Shown here piece after piece: positions 25,173-33,875 of a stretch of 47,222 bases of DNA. The translations under genes were made by a program, and so were the position numbers. The stretch covers positions 1 through 47,222 of the forward strand of contig JAFBAF010000065.1 in assembly GCA_019247895.1 (NCBI GenBank), in the 5' to 3' direction. Source of the DNA: Parafilimonas sp. (lineage in GTDB: Bacteria > Bacteroidota > Bacteroidia > Chitinophagales > Chitinophagaceae). A model generated the notes under the pieces. The model did no database searches. It was not told the DNA's origin and was given only the letters and a program-made list of their open reading frames with translations. Each line of letters begins with the position of its first letter. Position 1 is the first letter of the stretch.

Positions 25173-26780
25173 ATGAGCTTTAAAAAATATGCCCATAAGC
25201 TGAACCTGCGTTTTTTATTTTGCTCTTTAATACTTCTTTTATTTATTATTCATTTGAATGCACAAGCCCCTGTATTAAATGTAACCAACAGCTATACACA
25301 ACAATCGGTTTTATATAACAGCGATACGTTTGCGCATACCGCCTGGAAACCTGTTGTATATACAAACTCAGCTTATCAAAAAGCTGATCGTTCATGGTTA
25401 CACCGTAAATTTTTTGAAGAACATTTATTGCAGGTGCAGCAACCGGGGTTTAATATTTTTGGCGACTTTGTATTTGATGAAGATGCAGGTGCAACAAAAC
25501 GTGCAGTGCCTACAATATCCTCTTCAAATCAAAACCACGATGGCACTACAAAATTTAATTACATTAATACAAGAGGTTATTTTTTTGGTGGCAATGTCGG
25601 CGATAAATTTTATTTCGAAACAGATTTTTACGAGAACCAGGCAAGCTTCGCCGGTTATGTTGACAGCTTTATAAGAAAGACCGGCGTTATTCCGTTTCAA
25701 AACAGTTATAAAAATTTAAAAGCAAAAGGTTTTGATTACAGCTACTCAACCGCAAAATTGGTTTATACTCCAAACAAATATTTGCTGTTCAATCTCGGTT
25801 ATGGAACAAATTTCATCGGCGACGGTTACCGCTCCTTGTTATTGAGTGATTACAATACGCCTTATCCGTATTTCCGCACTTCAATAAATATTGGAAGTGT
25901 GCAGTACTCGGTAATGTATTCACAATATATATCGAATGAAAACTCTTTTACATATGCAGAAGGCTATCCAAGAAAATGGGGGCAAACATATTTGGTCGAT
26001 TGGCATGCAACCAAAAATTTTAATATCGGGATTTTTGATGCTGTTGTTTCTTCAATTGAAAATGTTGATCATGAGAAGGATTTTGGTGTAACACATTTTA
26101 GCCCGGTTATTTTTTTACATAGTTCCAAATCTCCATCAGGTTTAAAAAATAATGATGTGCTCGGATTGAATTTAAAATATACAATCATTCCGGCAGTTGA
26201 TTTTTATGCACAAGTGATGTTGGATAATTCAGGCAGTGAAGATTGGGAAAAACGCTATGGTTACCAGATCGGTATTCGGGCAGGTAATTTATTTAAAATA
26301 GATGGATTAAACGCACAAGCGGAATTTAACACAGTAAGGCCTTACAGTTATGCTTCAGATACTATAACAACTGTTTATGCGCATGATGGACAATCGCTGG
26401 CGCATCCGCTTGGCGCAAATTTTAAAGAAGGTGTTTTTGTTGCAGATTATAGTTATAAAAGATGGTGGTTTAGAGCAGAAGCAATGGCAGCAAGATATGG
26501 CAATGATTCATCATCTGCTGCAGAAAACTTTGGTCGTGATATTTTTAAGCCATTATATACACACAGTAAAACAAATAATGTTTCAACAGACCAGGGTTTA
26601 CTTACAAAATTGTATTACGGCGATATTAGAATTGCTTATATACTAAACAGGAAAACAAACATGCGGGTTGAAACCGGCGCTGTATTCAGAAGTGAAAAAA
26701 ACAAACTGGATAACTATAAGGACGTGCAATTTTATATTGGTATCAGAATGAGTTTCAGAAAACTGATTTATGATTTTTAA
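25173..26780 (+). CDS. Wzi/RemB-like outer-membrane beta-barrel protein 1
   Basis: About 535 aa from ATG 25173. The track's TTG at 25089 adds residues with no signal, while ATG 25173 gives a signal peptide with core FLFCSLILLLFIIHLNAQ. It resembles the capsule-assembly Wzi family and gliding protein RemB of Bacteroidota: LLFNLGYGTNFIGDGYRSLLLSDYNTPYPYFRTSINIGSVQYSVMYSQ is the family core, and it ends in the repeating aromatic pattern of a barrel (YIGIRMSFRKLIYDF). From family knowledge, Wzi attaches capsule to the outer membrane. It overlaps the next paralogue by 11 bp. A near-consensus -7 (AATATTTG, 25131-25138) with TTG 17 bp upstream precedes it. Confidence 0.82.
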   Translation: MSFKKYAHKLNLRFLFCSLILLLFIIHLNAQAPVLNVTNSYTQQSVLYNSDTFAHTAWKPVVYTNSAYQKADRSWLHRKFFEEHLLQVQQPGFNIFGDFVFDEDAGATKRAVPTISSSNQNHDGTTKFNYINTRGYFFGGNVGDKFYFETDFYENQASFAGYVDSFIRKTGVIPFQNSYKNLKAKGFDYSYSTAKLVYTPNKYLLFNLGYGTNFIGDGYRSLLLSDYNTPYPYFRTSINIGSVQYSVMYSQYISNENSFTYAEGYPRKWGQTYLVDWHATKNFNIGIFDAVVSSIENVDHEKDFGVTHFSPVIFLHSSKSPSGLKNNDVLGLNLKYTIIPAVDFYAQVMLDNSGSEDWEKRYGYQIGIRAGNLFKIDGLNAQAEFNTVRPYSYASDTITTVYAHDGQSLAHPLGANFKEGVFVADYSYKRWWFRAEAMAARYGNDSSSAAENFGRDIFKPLYTHSKTNNVSTDQGLLTKLYYGDIRIAYILNRKTNMRVETGAVFRSEKNKLDNYKDVQFYIGIRMSFRKLIYDF

Positions 26781-28425
26781 AATCAAAAATTTGAAGAATA
26801 ATAAGTATATAAAATTATCTTTTTTAGCTGCGTTTGTATTTGCTACAAGCCTTGTTCATGCACAACAAATTCCTTTAAACCAGGTAGTGCAAAACAGGTT
26901 TAGTGAAATGTTGTTGAATGCAGATTCATCTGTGTTTACAGGCTTCAGAGCACAGAACTGGCTTGAGTTGGAGCAATTAAACATTCTGCATAAAACCGAA
27001 TTGCAGGATAGTGTTTTTGGTTTAAGCAATTCTTTAAACAGTAATATAACCCACACCAATTTTATTAGAGGCATTGGAAGAAATAGCGTGTTTACACTTG
27101 ATCCATATGTTGATGCCGCAGTTGGAAAATCGAATGATAAAAGCGATGTGCTTACAAATTTTTCTGCAGGTATAAATATGCAGGCGCAATTCAATGAAAA
27201 ATTTTCTTTTAATCTTGGTGTAACTACCAACGTTAATCAATACCCGAAATATTTAGACAGCGCTATTTTTTCTAAATATGATCGTTTCAATATTGCTTCA
27301 AACAAATACATTATTCCCGGCGAAAATGCAGGCACGCTGCATAACAATAACAGGTTCACGTATACAAATTTCAATTTTAATTTAACTTATACACCGAGTA
27401 AATATTTTTTAATTGCAGCAGGCTACGGGAAAAATTTTTTAGGCGATGGATACAGAAGTTTATTGTTGAGTGATAACAGCAATAATTATCCTTATTTGCG
27501 TTTGCAGGCAAGATTATGGAAGCTAACGTATAATGTTTTATATAATCGTTACACCAATAATTTTTGGTATGAAGTAAACGGAGCTGCGCAGCCAAAATAC
27601 AGCACGATTCATTATCTCGGTTTTAATACAAAAAAGTTCCAGGTTGGTTTGTTTGATGAAGTAACGTGGCTTGCAAAAGATACCAATTTTACAAGAGGCT
27701 TCGATGTTCAATATTTAAATCCTTTGATCTTTACAAGACCATTAGAGTTTACAGTTGGCTCGCCTGATAATGCAATGATTGGTTTCAATCTTAAATACAA
27801 AATTTATAAAAAAGGATTCGTTTATGGCCAGCTTGCATTGGATGATTTAAATCTTAAAACATCGAAAGAACATCATTCGCAGTTTTATGGAAATAAATAT
27901 GCATTACAGTTAGGCGTTTGGAATAATGATATTTTCGGTGTGAAAAATTTATCGTGGCGGCTTGAATGGAATGGTGTTCGTCCATATACTTATGGCCATG
28001 GTGTGGGCGGAAATATTAGCTTGAACTATACCAATTATTATCAATCGCTCACAGATCCTTTCGGTGCGAACTTTAATGAGTTCATATCGGTATTTGATTA
28101 TTCAAACAATCGCTGGTATGCAGTGCTTGAAAATTTATATACAATACGCGGCGAAAATCCCGGTGTTGCATATAACAATGGGGAAGATTTGTGGGGCGGT
28201 GAAAATAATATTCCGCAGTTTGGCGTAAAAACAATGCAGGGAATAAAAACAAAATATTCTTATAACCAGTTAACATTAGGCTATCTTATTAATCCTTCAA
28301 ACCGTTTAGGTATTGAAGCTAACGCAGCTTACCGCAGCAGGAAATCTTCTGCTGTGAATGAATCTGAATTTTATTTCAGCTTTGGTATAAAAACAAGTCT
28401 TTACAATTTATACCACGATTTTTAA
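26770..28425 (+). CDS. Wzi/RemB-like outer-membrane beta-barrel protein 2
   Basis: A 551-aa paralogue of the preceding barrel. Its signal peptide is IKLSFLAAFVFATSLVHAQQ, and it shares the core motif LIAAGYGKNFLGDGYRSLLLSDNSNNYPYLRLQARLWKLTYNVLYNRY as well as the same length and final ...YHDF. Its ATG lies inside the last codons of the first paralogue (11-bp overlap), so translation is coupled. The two are clearly divergent outside the core, which argues for an old duplication and different jobs, for instance binding two polymer forms or acting as a heteromeric surface attachment site. It ends the EPS operon proper, followed by the YcxB-like gene. Confidence 0.82.
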   Translation: MIFKIKNLKNNKYIKLSFLAAFVFATSLVHAQQIPLNQVVQNRFSEMLLNADSSVFTGFRAQNWLELEQLNILHKTELQDSVFGLSNSLNSNITHTNFIRGIGRNSVFTLDPYVDAAVGKSNDKSDVLTNFSAGINMQAQFNEKFSFNLGVTTNVNQYPKYLDSAIFSKYDRFNIASNKYIIPGENAGTLHNNNRFTYTNFNFNLTYTPSKYFLIAAGYGKNFLGDGYRSLLLSDNSNNYPYLRLQARLWKLTYNVLYNRYTNNFWYEVNGAAQPKYSTIHYLGFNTKKFQVGLFDEVTWLAKDTNFTRGFDVQYLNPLIFTRPLEFTVGSPDNAMIGFNLKYKIYKKGFVYGQLALDDLNLKTSKEHHSQFYGNKYALQLGVWNNDIFGVKNLSWRLEWNGVRPYTYGHGVGGNISLNYTNYYQSLTDPFGANFNEFISVFDYSNNRWYAVLENLYTIRGENPGVAYNNGEDLWGGENNIPQFGVKTMQGIKTKYSYNQLTLGYLINPSNRLGIEANAAYRSRKSSAVNESEFYFSFGIKTSLYNLYHDF

Positions 28426-28440
28426 AAGCCCCTATCATAA

Positions 28441-28920
28441 ATGCATTTTAGTTTTTCTTACAATAAAAAAAAGGTATTGCAGGCCTTGCGCTATCATTTT
28501 ATTGCGCAAAGGGAAATTCAGGTTTTGTTTATTGTTGTTTTATTGTTTGATGTTGTTTCTGCAGTTTTTTATTTCACCGGCAAAATAAGACCTGAGCCGT
28601 TTTTGTTAGGTGCTGTTATTTGGTTCTGTTTTTTAATTGCATTTTGGTATTTTATGCCAAATGCGGTGTATAAGCGTTCACAAACTTTTAGAGAAAGATT
28701 TACTATCTATTTTCAGCCAACTTATATAGCACTTGAAAATACTAAAGGCAGAGTAGAATGGCAATGGAGCAGGTTTGCAAATTATTTTGAAACGCCTTAT
28801 TTTTTCCACTTATATTTTTCAACAAAATCTTTTTTTATTGTACCAAAAGATGAGCTTTCAAAAGAAGATCAGCAACAAATAAGAAACTTGCTAAATGAGC
28901 ATATAAAAAGAAGGAAATGA
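28441..28920 (+). CDS. YcxB-like small membrane protein
   Basis: A 159-aa protein of unknown function with two hydrophobic helices (about 30-50 and 56-76: VLFIVVLLFDVVSAVFYF, LLGAVIWFCFLIAFWYFM). A beta-rich cytoplasmic end follows (RFTIYFQPTYIALENTKGRVEWQWSRFANYFETPYFFHLYFSTKSFFIVPKDEL), which matches the YcxB-like domain (PF14317 as I recall it). It is 15 bp after the second barrel gene, so probably read with it. Its stop codon abuts that of the GNAT gene on the other strand with no spacer. No function is known to me. Confidence 0.7.
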   Translation: MHFSFSYNKKKVLQALRYHFIAQREIQVLFIVVLLFDVVSAVFYFTGKIRPEPFLLGAVIWFCFLIAFWYFMPNAVYKRSQTFRERFTIYFQPTYIALENTKGRVEWQWSRFANYFETPYFFHLYFSTKSFFIVPKDELSKEDQQQIRNLLNEHIKRRK

Positions 28921-29349
28921 TTACAATTCTTTTTCCATAATAAAATGGGGTATAGTTACTTCTTCAAATTCCTTACTTGTTATTTTATAACCTAATTTTT
29001 CATAAAAACCGGTTGCCGTTTTTCGTGCATGCATTACTATCTTCTTAAATTTTCTGTCTCTTGCAATATTTTCCGCAAACTGTAATAAAACTTTTCCAAT
29101 CCCTTTTCCCTGCAGGCCGGAAACAACAGCCATTTGCCGTAAGCGTAAAGTGTCAGGAGATGTTTGTGTAAGCAGGCAGCAACCTTCTAATTTATCATCA
29201 TCAAAACAACCTATTAAAATATCGTCTTTTTCTTCCTGCAATTCATCATCATTAAAAGATAATCCCAGTGGTTTTCTTAACAGGTTTTGCCTTAAAGAAA
29301 TCATTAAGTCGTAATCTTTTGAACCATGGTCAATGAGTTTTACAGCCAT
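28921..29349 (-). CDS. GNAT-family N-acetyltransferase
   Basis: A 142-aa acetyl-CoA-dependent N-acetyltransferase. The acetyl-CoA-binding motif A reads RQMAVVSGLQGKGIGKVLLQFAENIAR (Q/RxxGxG/A form), preceded by beta-strands ILIGCFDDDKLEGCCLLTQ and followed by KKIVMHARKTATGFYEKLGYKITSKEF. It is most like the small ElaA/YitI-type GNAT proteins. Substrate unknown (an amine of a small molecule or a protein). It is on the minus strand, divergent from acpP, with its stop directly abutting that of the YcxB-like gene. Confidence 0.85.
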   Translation of the reverse strand: MAVKLIDHGSKDYDLMISLRQNLLRKPLGLSFNDDELQEEKDDILIGCFDDDKLEGCCLLTQTSPDTLRLRQMAVVSGLQGKGIGKVLLQFAENIARDRKFKKIVMHARKTATGFYEKLGYKITSKEFEEVTIPHFIMEKEL

Positions 29350-29477
29350 ACGGAGGAATTTTCAGGGCGAGAAAATTACATAAAATTTTTAAAGAAAATA
29401 TTCATCTGTAACAAAACTTTGGCGGAATAAAAGTGAAACAAAAACAATTGAAAAAGTTTATTTTTAAGTAAAAATTA

Positions 29478-29485
29478 TATTTTTG
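29478..29485 (+). promoter_or_regulatory. -7 promoter element for acpP
   Basis: TATTTTTG (TAnnTTTG) lies about 23 bp before the acpP ATG. The -33 region (TTTA at 29457-29460, 17-bp spacing) is one base off TTTG. The location and spacing fit a strong housekeeping promoter. Confidence 0.5.
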
Positions 29486-29507
29486 CCGCGTAACAAAACT
29501 TTTAAAA

Positions 29508-29744
29508 ATGTCAGACATAGCTACAAGAGTTAAAAAGATCATAGTTGATAAATTGGGTGTAGAAGAAGCAGAAGTAACAAATGAGGCTTCATTTACAAAT
29601 GATCTTGGCGCCGATTCTCTTGATACAGTAGAATTAATCATGGAATTTGAAAAAGAATTTAATATTTCTATTCCTGATGAACAGGCTGAAACCATTACCA
29701 CTGTTGGTCAGGCAGTAACGTACCTTGAAGAGCACGCAAAATAA
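29508..29744 (+). CDS. acpP: Acyl carrier protein
   Basis: Carries growing acyl chains in type II fatty acid synthesis. It is 78 aa, the normal length, acidic, with the phosphopantetheine-attachment motif [10 protein letters not shown] (Ser37). It is directly followed by a hairpin terminator and then fabF, the usual acpP-fabF-rnc order of Bacteroidota and many other bacteria. Confidence 0.97.
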   Translation: MSDIATRVKKIIVDKLGVEEAEVTNEASFTNDLGADSLDTVELIMEFEKEFNISIPDEQAETITTVGQAVTYLEEHAK

Positions 29745-29768
29745 TTTTTAGCCTTAAGAAAGAATTTT

Positions 29769-29805
29769 AAATCCGCCTGTGGTATTATACTTTCAGGCGG
29801 ATTTT
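29769..29805 (+). terminator. Hairpin terminator between acpP and fabF
   Basis: A perfect 11-bp stem AAATCCGCCTG / CAGGCGGATTT with a 14-nt loop, followed by TTTT within 2 bases. It lies 24 bp after the acpP stop and 17 bp before the fabF ATG, so readthrough must supply fabF-rnc, or these have another start. Confidence 0.8.
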
Positions 29806-29821
29806 CGCGTAAACCTTTTAT

Positions 29822-31078
29822 ATGTCAAAATACGACCGTGTTGTTGTTACCGGGATGGGCGGCTTAACGTCGATTGGTAATAACATTAATGATTATTGGC
29901 AATCGTTAATTAACGGCGTTTCTGGTGCCGACTATATTAAAAGCTTTGACGCATCAAAATTTAAAACCCGGTTTGCCTGCGCTATAAAAAATTTTGATCC
30001 CTTGAATTATATTGACAGGAAGGATTTAAAGAAAATGGACCCTTATGTTCAATTTGCGATAGCAGCTTCAGATGAGGCTATAACCAATGCAGGCTTTTCA
30101 AGTGGTAATTATGATCCTGATAGATTTGGTGTGATTTTCAGCAGCGGCATCGGAGGATTTTTAAGTTTTCAGGAAGAATGCGTTAGCTATGGCATAAGCG
30201 GCAGAAATCCCCGTTTCTCACCTTTCTTTATTCCAAAAATAATTTCTGATATTGGTGCGGGCTATATTTCAATGCGCCACAATTTAAGAGGACCGAATTT
30301 TGCCGCAGTCAGTGCATGCGCTTCCAGCAACAATGCAATTATTGAAGCTTTATATCACCTGCGGTTAAATAAAGCAGACATGATTCTGTGCGGCGGAGCT
30401 GAAATGAGTATTTGCGAAGCTGGCTTAGGCGGTTTCAGTTCTATGAAAGCACTGAGCGAAAGAAATGACGATCCAAAAACTGCAAGCAGGCCTTATGATA
30501 AAAACAGGGATGGATTTGTAATAGGCGATGGCGCAGGTGTTTTGATTTTAGAAAGGCTTGATCATGCTTTACAAAGAAATGCTCATATTTATGCGGAAGT
30601 TGCCGGTGGCGGTGCATCCGGTGATGCATACCACATTACAGCGCCACATCCCGAGGGAACGGGGGCTAAAAAAGCAATGCTGGCCGCATTAGACGATGCT
30701 TCTATGCACGCATCGGATATAGACTACATTAATACGCACGGCACATCAACACCATTAGGCGATATGGCTGAAATAAAAGCGATAAAAGATGTGTTTGCAG
30801 ATCATATAAAAAATATAAATATCAGTTCTACAAAATCGATGACAGGTCATTGTCTTGGTGCTGCCGGCGCTGTAGAAGCAATAGCTTGTATTAAAAGTAT
30901 AAATGAAGGTATCGTACCGCCTACTATAAACCATTTTACCGATGATGAAGAATTTGATGCAGATTTAAATTTCACATTTAATAAGGCGCAGCACAGAAAA
31001 GTAAGATCTGCGCTTAGTAACAGCTTTGGTTTTGGAGGCCACAATGCATCACTTATTTTCAAAGAATATATTGCATAA
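29822..31078 (+). CDS. fabF: Beta-ketoacyl-ACP synthase II
   Basis: A 418-aa elongating condensing enzyme of fatty acid synthesis, which joins malonyl-ACP to the growing acyl-ACP in the cytosol. The catalytic triad fits FabF: Cys166 in VSACASSNNAI, His306 in YINTHGTSTPLGD, and His343 in STKSMTGHCLGAAGAVEA. The C-terminal NSFGFGGHNASLIF is standard. It is preceded by the acpP terminator hairpin and followed by rnc after 9 bp. Confidence 0.97.
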   Translation: MSKYDRVVVTGMGGLTSIGNNINDYWQSLINGVSGADYIKSFDASKFKTRFACAIKNFDPLNYIDRKDLKKMDPYVQFAIAASDEAITNAGFSSGNYDPDRFGVIFSSGIGGFLSFQEECVSYGISGRNPRFSPFFIPKIISDIGAGYISMRHNLRGPNFAAVSACASSNNAIIEALYHLRLNKADMILCGGAEMSICEAGLGGFSSMKALSERNDDPKTASRPYDKNRDGFVIGDGAGVLILERLDHALQRNAHIYAEVAGGGASGDAYHITAPHPEGTGAKKAMLAALDDASMHASDIDYINTHGTSTPLGDMAEIKAIKDVFADHIKNINISSTKSMTGHCLGAAGAVEAIACIKSINEGIVPPTINHFTDDEEFDADLNFTFNKAQHRKVRSALSNSFGFGGHNASLIFKEYIA

Positions 31079-31087
31079 ATTTCTTGC

Positions 31088-31789
31088 TTGACACAACTTT
31101 GGCTTAAATCAAGAAGCGATAGGGAGCTGGAAAAGCAGCTTAAGAACGTACTGGGAATAAAACCCGGTAACTACTCTTTATATTATACTGCACTAAGTCA
31201 CCGTTCATTTAAAGAGAATGCAGATGAAAATAATGAGCGTCTTGAATATTTGGGAGATGCTGTATTAAGTACCGTTATTGCTGATTATTTATTTAAACGT
31301 TATCCGTACAAGGGTGAAGGATTTTTAACCGAGATGAGGAGTAAGATGGTAAATCGCCAGCAGCTTAACGAAATCGCTCTTAAAATGGGCGTGAAGAAAT
31401 TAACTCTCTATAATAAATTCGATAATTTTTTAAAAGGAAGCCAAATATTTGGTAATACGCTTGAGGCACTTGTAGGAGCTGTTTACCTTGACAAGGGATA
31501 CAAAAAAACACAAAGATGGATAGTCCGCCAAATTATATTACCGTATGTATTTGTTGACGATCTTGAACAAATAGATATCAATTTAAAAAACAGGTTAATT
31601 GGATGGGCGAGTAAGAATGGTAAAAAACTTGAATTTGAAACAATCCACGAAAAACTGGAAGGCAATAGAAGAATATTTACAATAGCAGTTGTATTGGAAG
31701 GAAATATTTTAGCGCAAGGTAAAGGATACAATAAAAAAGATGCGAGCCAGGTAGCTGCACAATCCGCGATCGAGATACTGGGACTTTAA
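31088..31789 (+). CDS. rnc: Ribonuclease III
   Basis: Cleaves double-stranded RNA in rRNA maturation and mRNA decay, as a homodimer. It has 233 aa: the catalytic domain carries the signature NERLEYLGDAVLSTVIADYLF (about 49-69), and the second acidic group sits in GNTLEALVGAVYLDKG. A double-stranded-RNA-binding domain follows from about 165 (KNRLIGWASKNGKKLEFETIHEK...QGKGYNKKDASQVAAQSAIEIL). Start TTG at 31088 is chosen because the same frame closes with the fabF stop 9 bp upstream; only ATT is available earlier. Confidence 0.95.
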   Translation: MTQLWLKSRSDRELEKQLKNVLGIKPGNYSLYYTALSHRSFKENADENNERLEYLGDAVLSTVIADYLFKRYPYKGEGFLTEMRSKMVNRQQLNEIALKMGVKKLTLYNKFDNFLKGSQIFGNTLEALVGAVYLDKGYKKTQRWIVRQIILPYVFVDDLEQIDINLKNRLIGWASKNGKKLEFETIHEKLEGNRRIFTIAVVLEGNILAQGKGYNKKDASQVAAQSAIEILGL

Positions 31790-31827
31790 CTGTTTGAACA
31801 ACTTAAAATAATTATTAAGCAAATTCG

Positions 31828-32853
31828 ATGGATATGAAGATTGGAAAATTTTCTCTTACAACTACATTGTTGGTGTTGCTTTTTATTAATTGTTCAAAAG
31901 AAAATAACCCTGCTAAACTTAAATCATCTTCCGCAGGTAACTCTGTTGTTTCCCAGTCAGACATAACATTAATTCCGTTAAATGATCTTGGAAAAAATAC
32001 TTATAAAGATTCTGTTGGGGGGTTATACCCTGGAGGTAAAAACAGCCCGTCTGGCACCTATGCCAACGATTTATTAAAAACAAGTAACAGCATTGCACCA
32101 ATTGATTCTTTTGGTAATCCACATAAGCATGGCAGAATTGTATTTATTTCTTTAGGGGGAAGCACAGGTGGTCATAATATGACACAATTGAAGAAACAAA
32201 CCAAAAACAACCCGCTCACTAATTCCAATCTTGTTTTATTAGATTGCAATAACGGTTATGGAGATGCCTCATTAAACAGCATTATGAATCCAAACGATTC
32301 TTATTGGGACCATGTAACTCAGATCATCCAGGGAGCTTATTCAAGCTACAGGCAAGTGCAAATAATTTATTTAGAAACTGATGATTCATCAATGCAAAAG
32401 TATTGGCCAAACAGACCCAACCTCGTTAAAAATGAATTAGAAAGTTGCCTGCGTGTTTTTAAACAAAAATTTCCTAACATAAAGATGGTTTACGTTTTAG
32501 GCAGAACAAGAACATTTGGCAATGAGGAACTCTGGAACAGAGAACCGTCTCCTTATTATTTTGGATGGGCTTGCAAGTGGGCAATTCAAGATCAGATTAA
32601 TGGAGTGCCGGGCACACAATATAAAGGTAAAAAGGCTGTTGCACCAATGATAACCTGGGGTTGGTACCAATGGGCAGATACTACTCCCCGCAAGACTGAT
32701 GGTTTTTATTGGCTGCAAAGTGAAACTTCTGATGGCTTGCACGCTACACCTGAAGGGCAGGATACATTAGCAACACGTTTTCAAAATTTCTTACTTACAG
32801 ATAAGTTTGCAAAAATCTGGTACGCTGCACAACCAACTGGTTTTTCAAAATAA
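31828..32853 (+). CDS. Exported lipoprotein with SGNH-hydrolase-like motifs
   Basis: A 341-aa lipoprotein (signal peptide LTTTLLVLLFINC, lipid Cys22). I do not recognise a named family. The order of motifs, however, resembles an SGNH/GDSL esterase: a beta-strand then a Ser-containing turn VFISLGGSTGGHNM (Ser112) like block I, and near the end a DGLHATPEGQDTLATRF motif (Asp302, His305) like block V (DxxH). A middle strand KMVYVLGRTRTFG may be block III. If correct, it would cleave esters, for example acetyl groups on surface polysaccharides. Located between rnc and the divergent mce gene, so the neighbourhood does not help. Ser, Asp and His as a triad are inference. Confidence 0.6.
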   Translation: MDMKIGKFSLTTTLLVLLFINCSKENNPAKLKSSSAGNSVVSQSDITLIPLNDLGKNTYKDSVGGLYPGGKNSPSGTYANDLLKTSNSIAPIDSFGNPHKHGRIVFISLGGSTGGHNMTQLKKQTKNNPLTNSNLVLLDCNNGYGDASLNSIMNPNDSYWDHVTQIIQGAYSSYRQVQIIYLETDDSSMQKYWPNRPNLVKNELESCLRVFKQKFPNIKMVYVLGRTRTFGNEELWNREPSPYYFGWACKWAIQDQINGVPGTQYKGKKAVAPMITWGWYQWADTTPRKTDGFYWLQSETSDGLHATPEGQDTLATRFQNFLLTDKFAKIWYAAQPTGFSK

Positions 32854-32860
32854 ATTATTC

Positions 32861-33271
32861 TTATGTGTCAGCTTTAATTTCCTGGCAAAGCTCAACCAGC
32901 ACACCATTTGATGATTTAGGATGTAAAAAACATATTAATTTATTATCAGCTCCTTTTTTTGGAATTTCATTTAATAGGGCAAAGCCCGCTTCTTTTAATC
33001 TCGATATTTCATCATAAATGTTTTCAACTTCAAAAGCAATATGATGAATTCCCTCTCCTTTCTTTTCAATGTACTTATTAATAACTCCATTATTATTTTC
33101 ATCCTGTATTAATTCAATTTTTGTTTCACCGGTCTTAAGAAAGGCAGTTATTACGCTTTCACCATTAACCGACTCTTTTTTATAACATGAAGTATTTAGT
33201 AATTTTTCAAATAGCAAAACGGAGGCGTCAATGTTCTTTACAGCTATTCCAATGTGATCAATATTTTTCAT
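32861..33271 (-). CDS. mce: Methylmalonyl-CoA epimerase
   Basis: A 136-aa protein of the vicinal-oxygen-chelate fold that interconverts the R and S forms of methylmalonyl-CoA in propionate metabolism. The cobalt/zinc ligands are seen in IDHIGIAVKNI (His6), GIHHIAFEVENI and the C-terminal VLVELCQE (Glu). FLKTGETKIELIQ is also typical. It is convergent with the SGNH-like gene (7 bp between) and divergent from the IscA-like gene. Confidence 0.9.
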   Translation of the reverse strand: MKNIDHIGIAVKNIDASVLLFEKLLNTSCYKKESVNGESVITAFLKTGETKIELIQDENNNGVINKYIEKKGEGIHHIAFEVENIYDEISRLKEAGFALLNEIPKKGADNKLICFLHPKSSNGVLVELCQEIKADT

Positions 33272-33330
33272 TTAATGAATTTAAAAATAAACATAAAGAA
33301 ATCCTCACATTAGTTTTACAAATGGAAGTT

Positions 33331-33338
33331 TATCTTTG
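33331..33338 (+). promoter_or_regulatory. -7 promoter element for the IscA/ErpA-like gene
   Basis: TATCTTTG fits TAnnTTTG exactly, 20 bp before the ATG at 33359. The -33 region is poorly matched, so strength is uncertain. Confidence 0.5.
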
Positions 33339-33358
33339 CAAAGTATTTAATTTAAAAT

Positions 33359-33706
33359 ATGGAAACGCTAACAGAAGGAATTACGGCAAGTGAAAAGGCA
33401 CAGCTAAAAGCAATTGAGCTAATGAAACAGGCAGGTATTGAAAATGCTTCATACTTTCTTCGTGTTTCTGTAGTTGGTGGCGGGTGTTCCGGGTTAAGTT
33501 ATAAGCTTGATTTTGATAATGAGTTGAAAAATGCTGATCAGGTGTTTGAAACCAACCACTTAAAAATTGTAACGGATATTAAAAGTCTTCTTTATCTTCT
33601 CAATACAGAACTTGATTACTCTGATGGATTGAATGGTAAAGGATTTTTCTTTAAGAACCCAAACGCTTCACGCACATGCGGTTGCGGCGAAAGCTTTGCC
33701 GTATAA
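33359..33706 (+). CDS. A-type iron-sulfur cluster carrier (HesB/IscA/ErpA family)
   Basis: A 115-aa Fe-S cluster carrier of the SUF/ISC systems that delivers clusters to apo-proteins. The three Cys ligands are in VVGGGCSGLSYKL (Cys43) and RTCGCGESFAV (Cys107 and Cys109, the CxC ending). Length and the final CGCGESF are standard. No suf or isc genes are next to it, so whether it is closer to ErpA or SufA is not decided by context. Confidence 0.93.
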   Translation: METLTEGITASEKAQLKAIELMKQAGIENASYFLRVSVVGGGCSGLSYKLDFDNELKNADQVFETNHLKIVTDIKSLLYLLNTELDYSDGLNGKGFFFKNPNASRTCGCGESFAV

Positions 33707-33804
33707 TAGCTGATAATTAATTACAAGTATTTTATAAATCAAGCAGCCTTTACAAAAATGATTATGTCTTGATAATGCAGATGTTAAAATTTTTTTTAAC
33801 AAAT

Positions 33805-33819
33805 GTGTAATTATTACAC
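33805..33819. repeat. 15-bp palindrome in the SusC promoter region
   Basis: GTGTAAT-T-ATTACAC is a perfect 7+1+7 inverted repeat. It lies about 10 bp upstream of a near-consensus -7 element (TATATTTA, 33830-33837) and 57 bp before the SusC ATG. The location at the promoter makes it a candidate binding site for a dimeric regulator. Confidence 0.5.
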
Positions 33820-33875
33820 TCCTGCAATATATATTTACATGTTTATTGTTTTTTAAATTAAAAACTGCTTGTATT

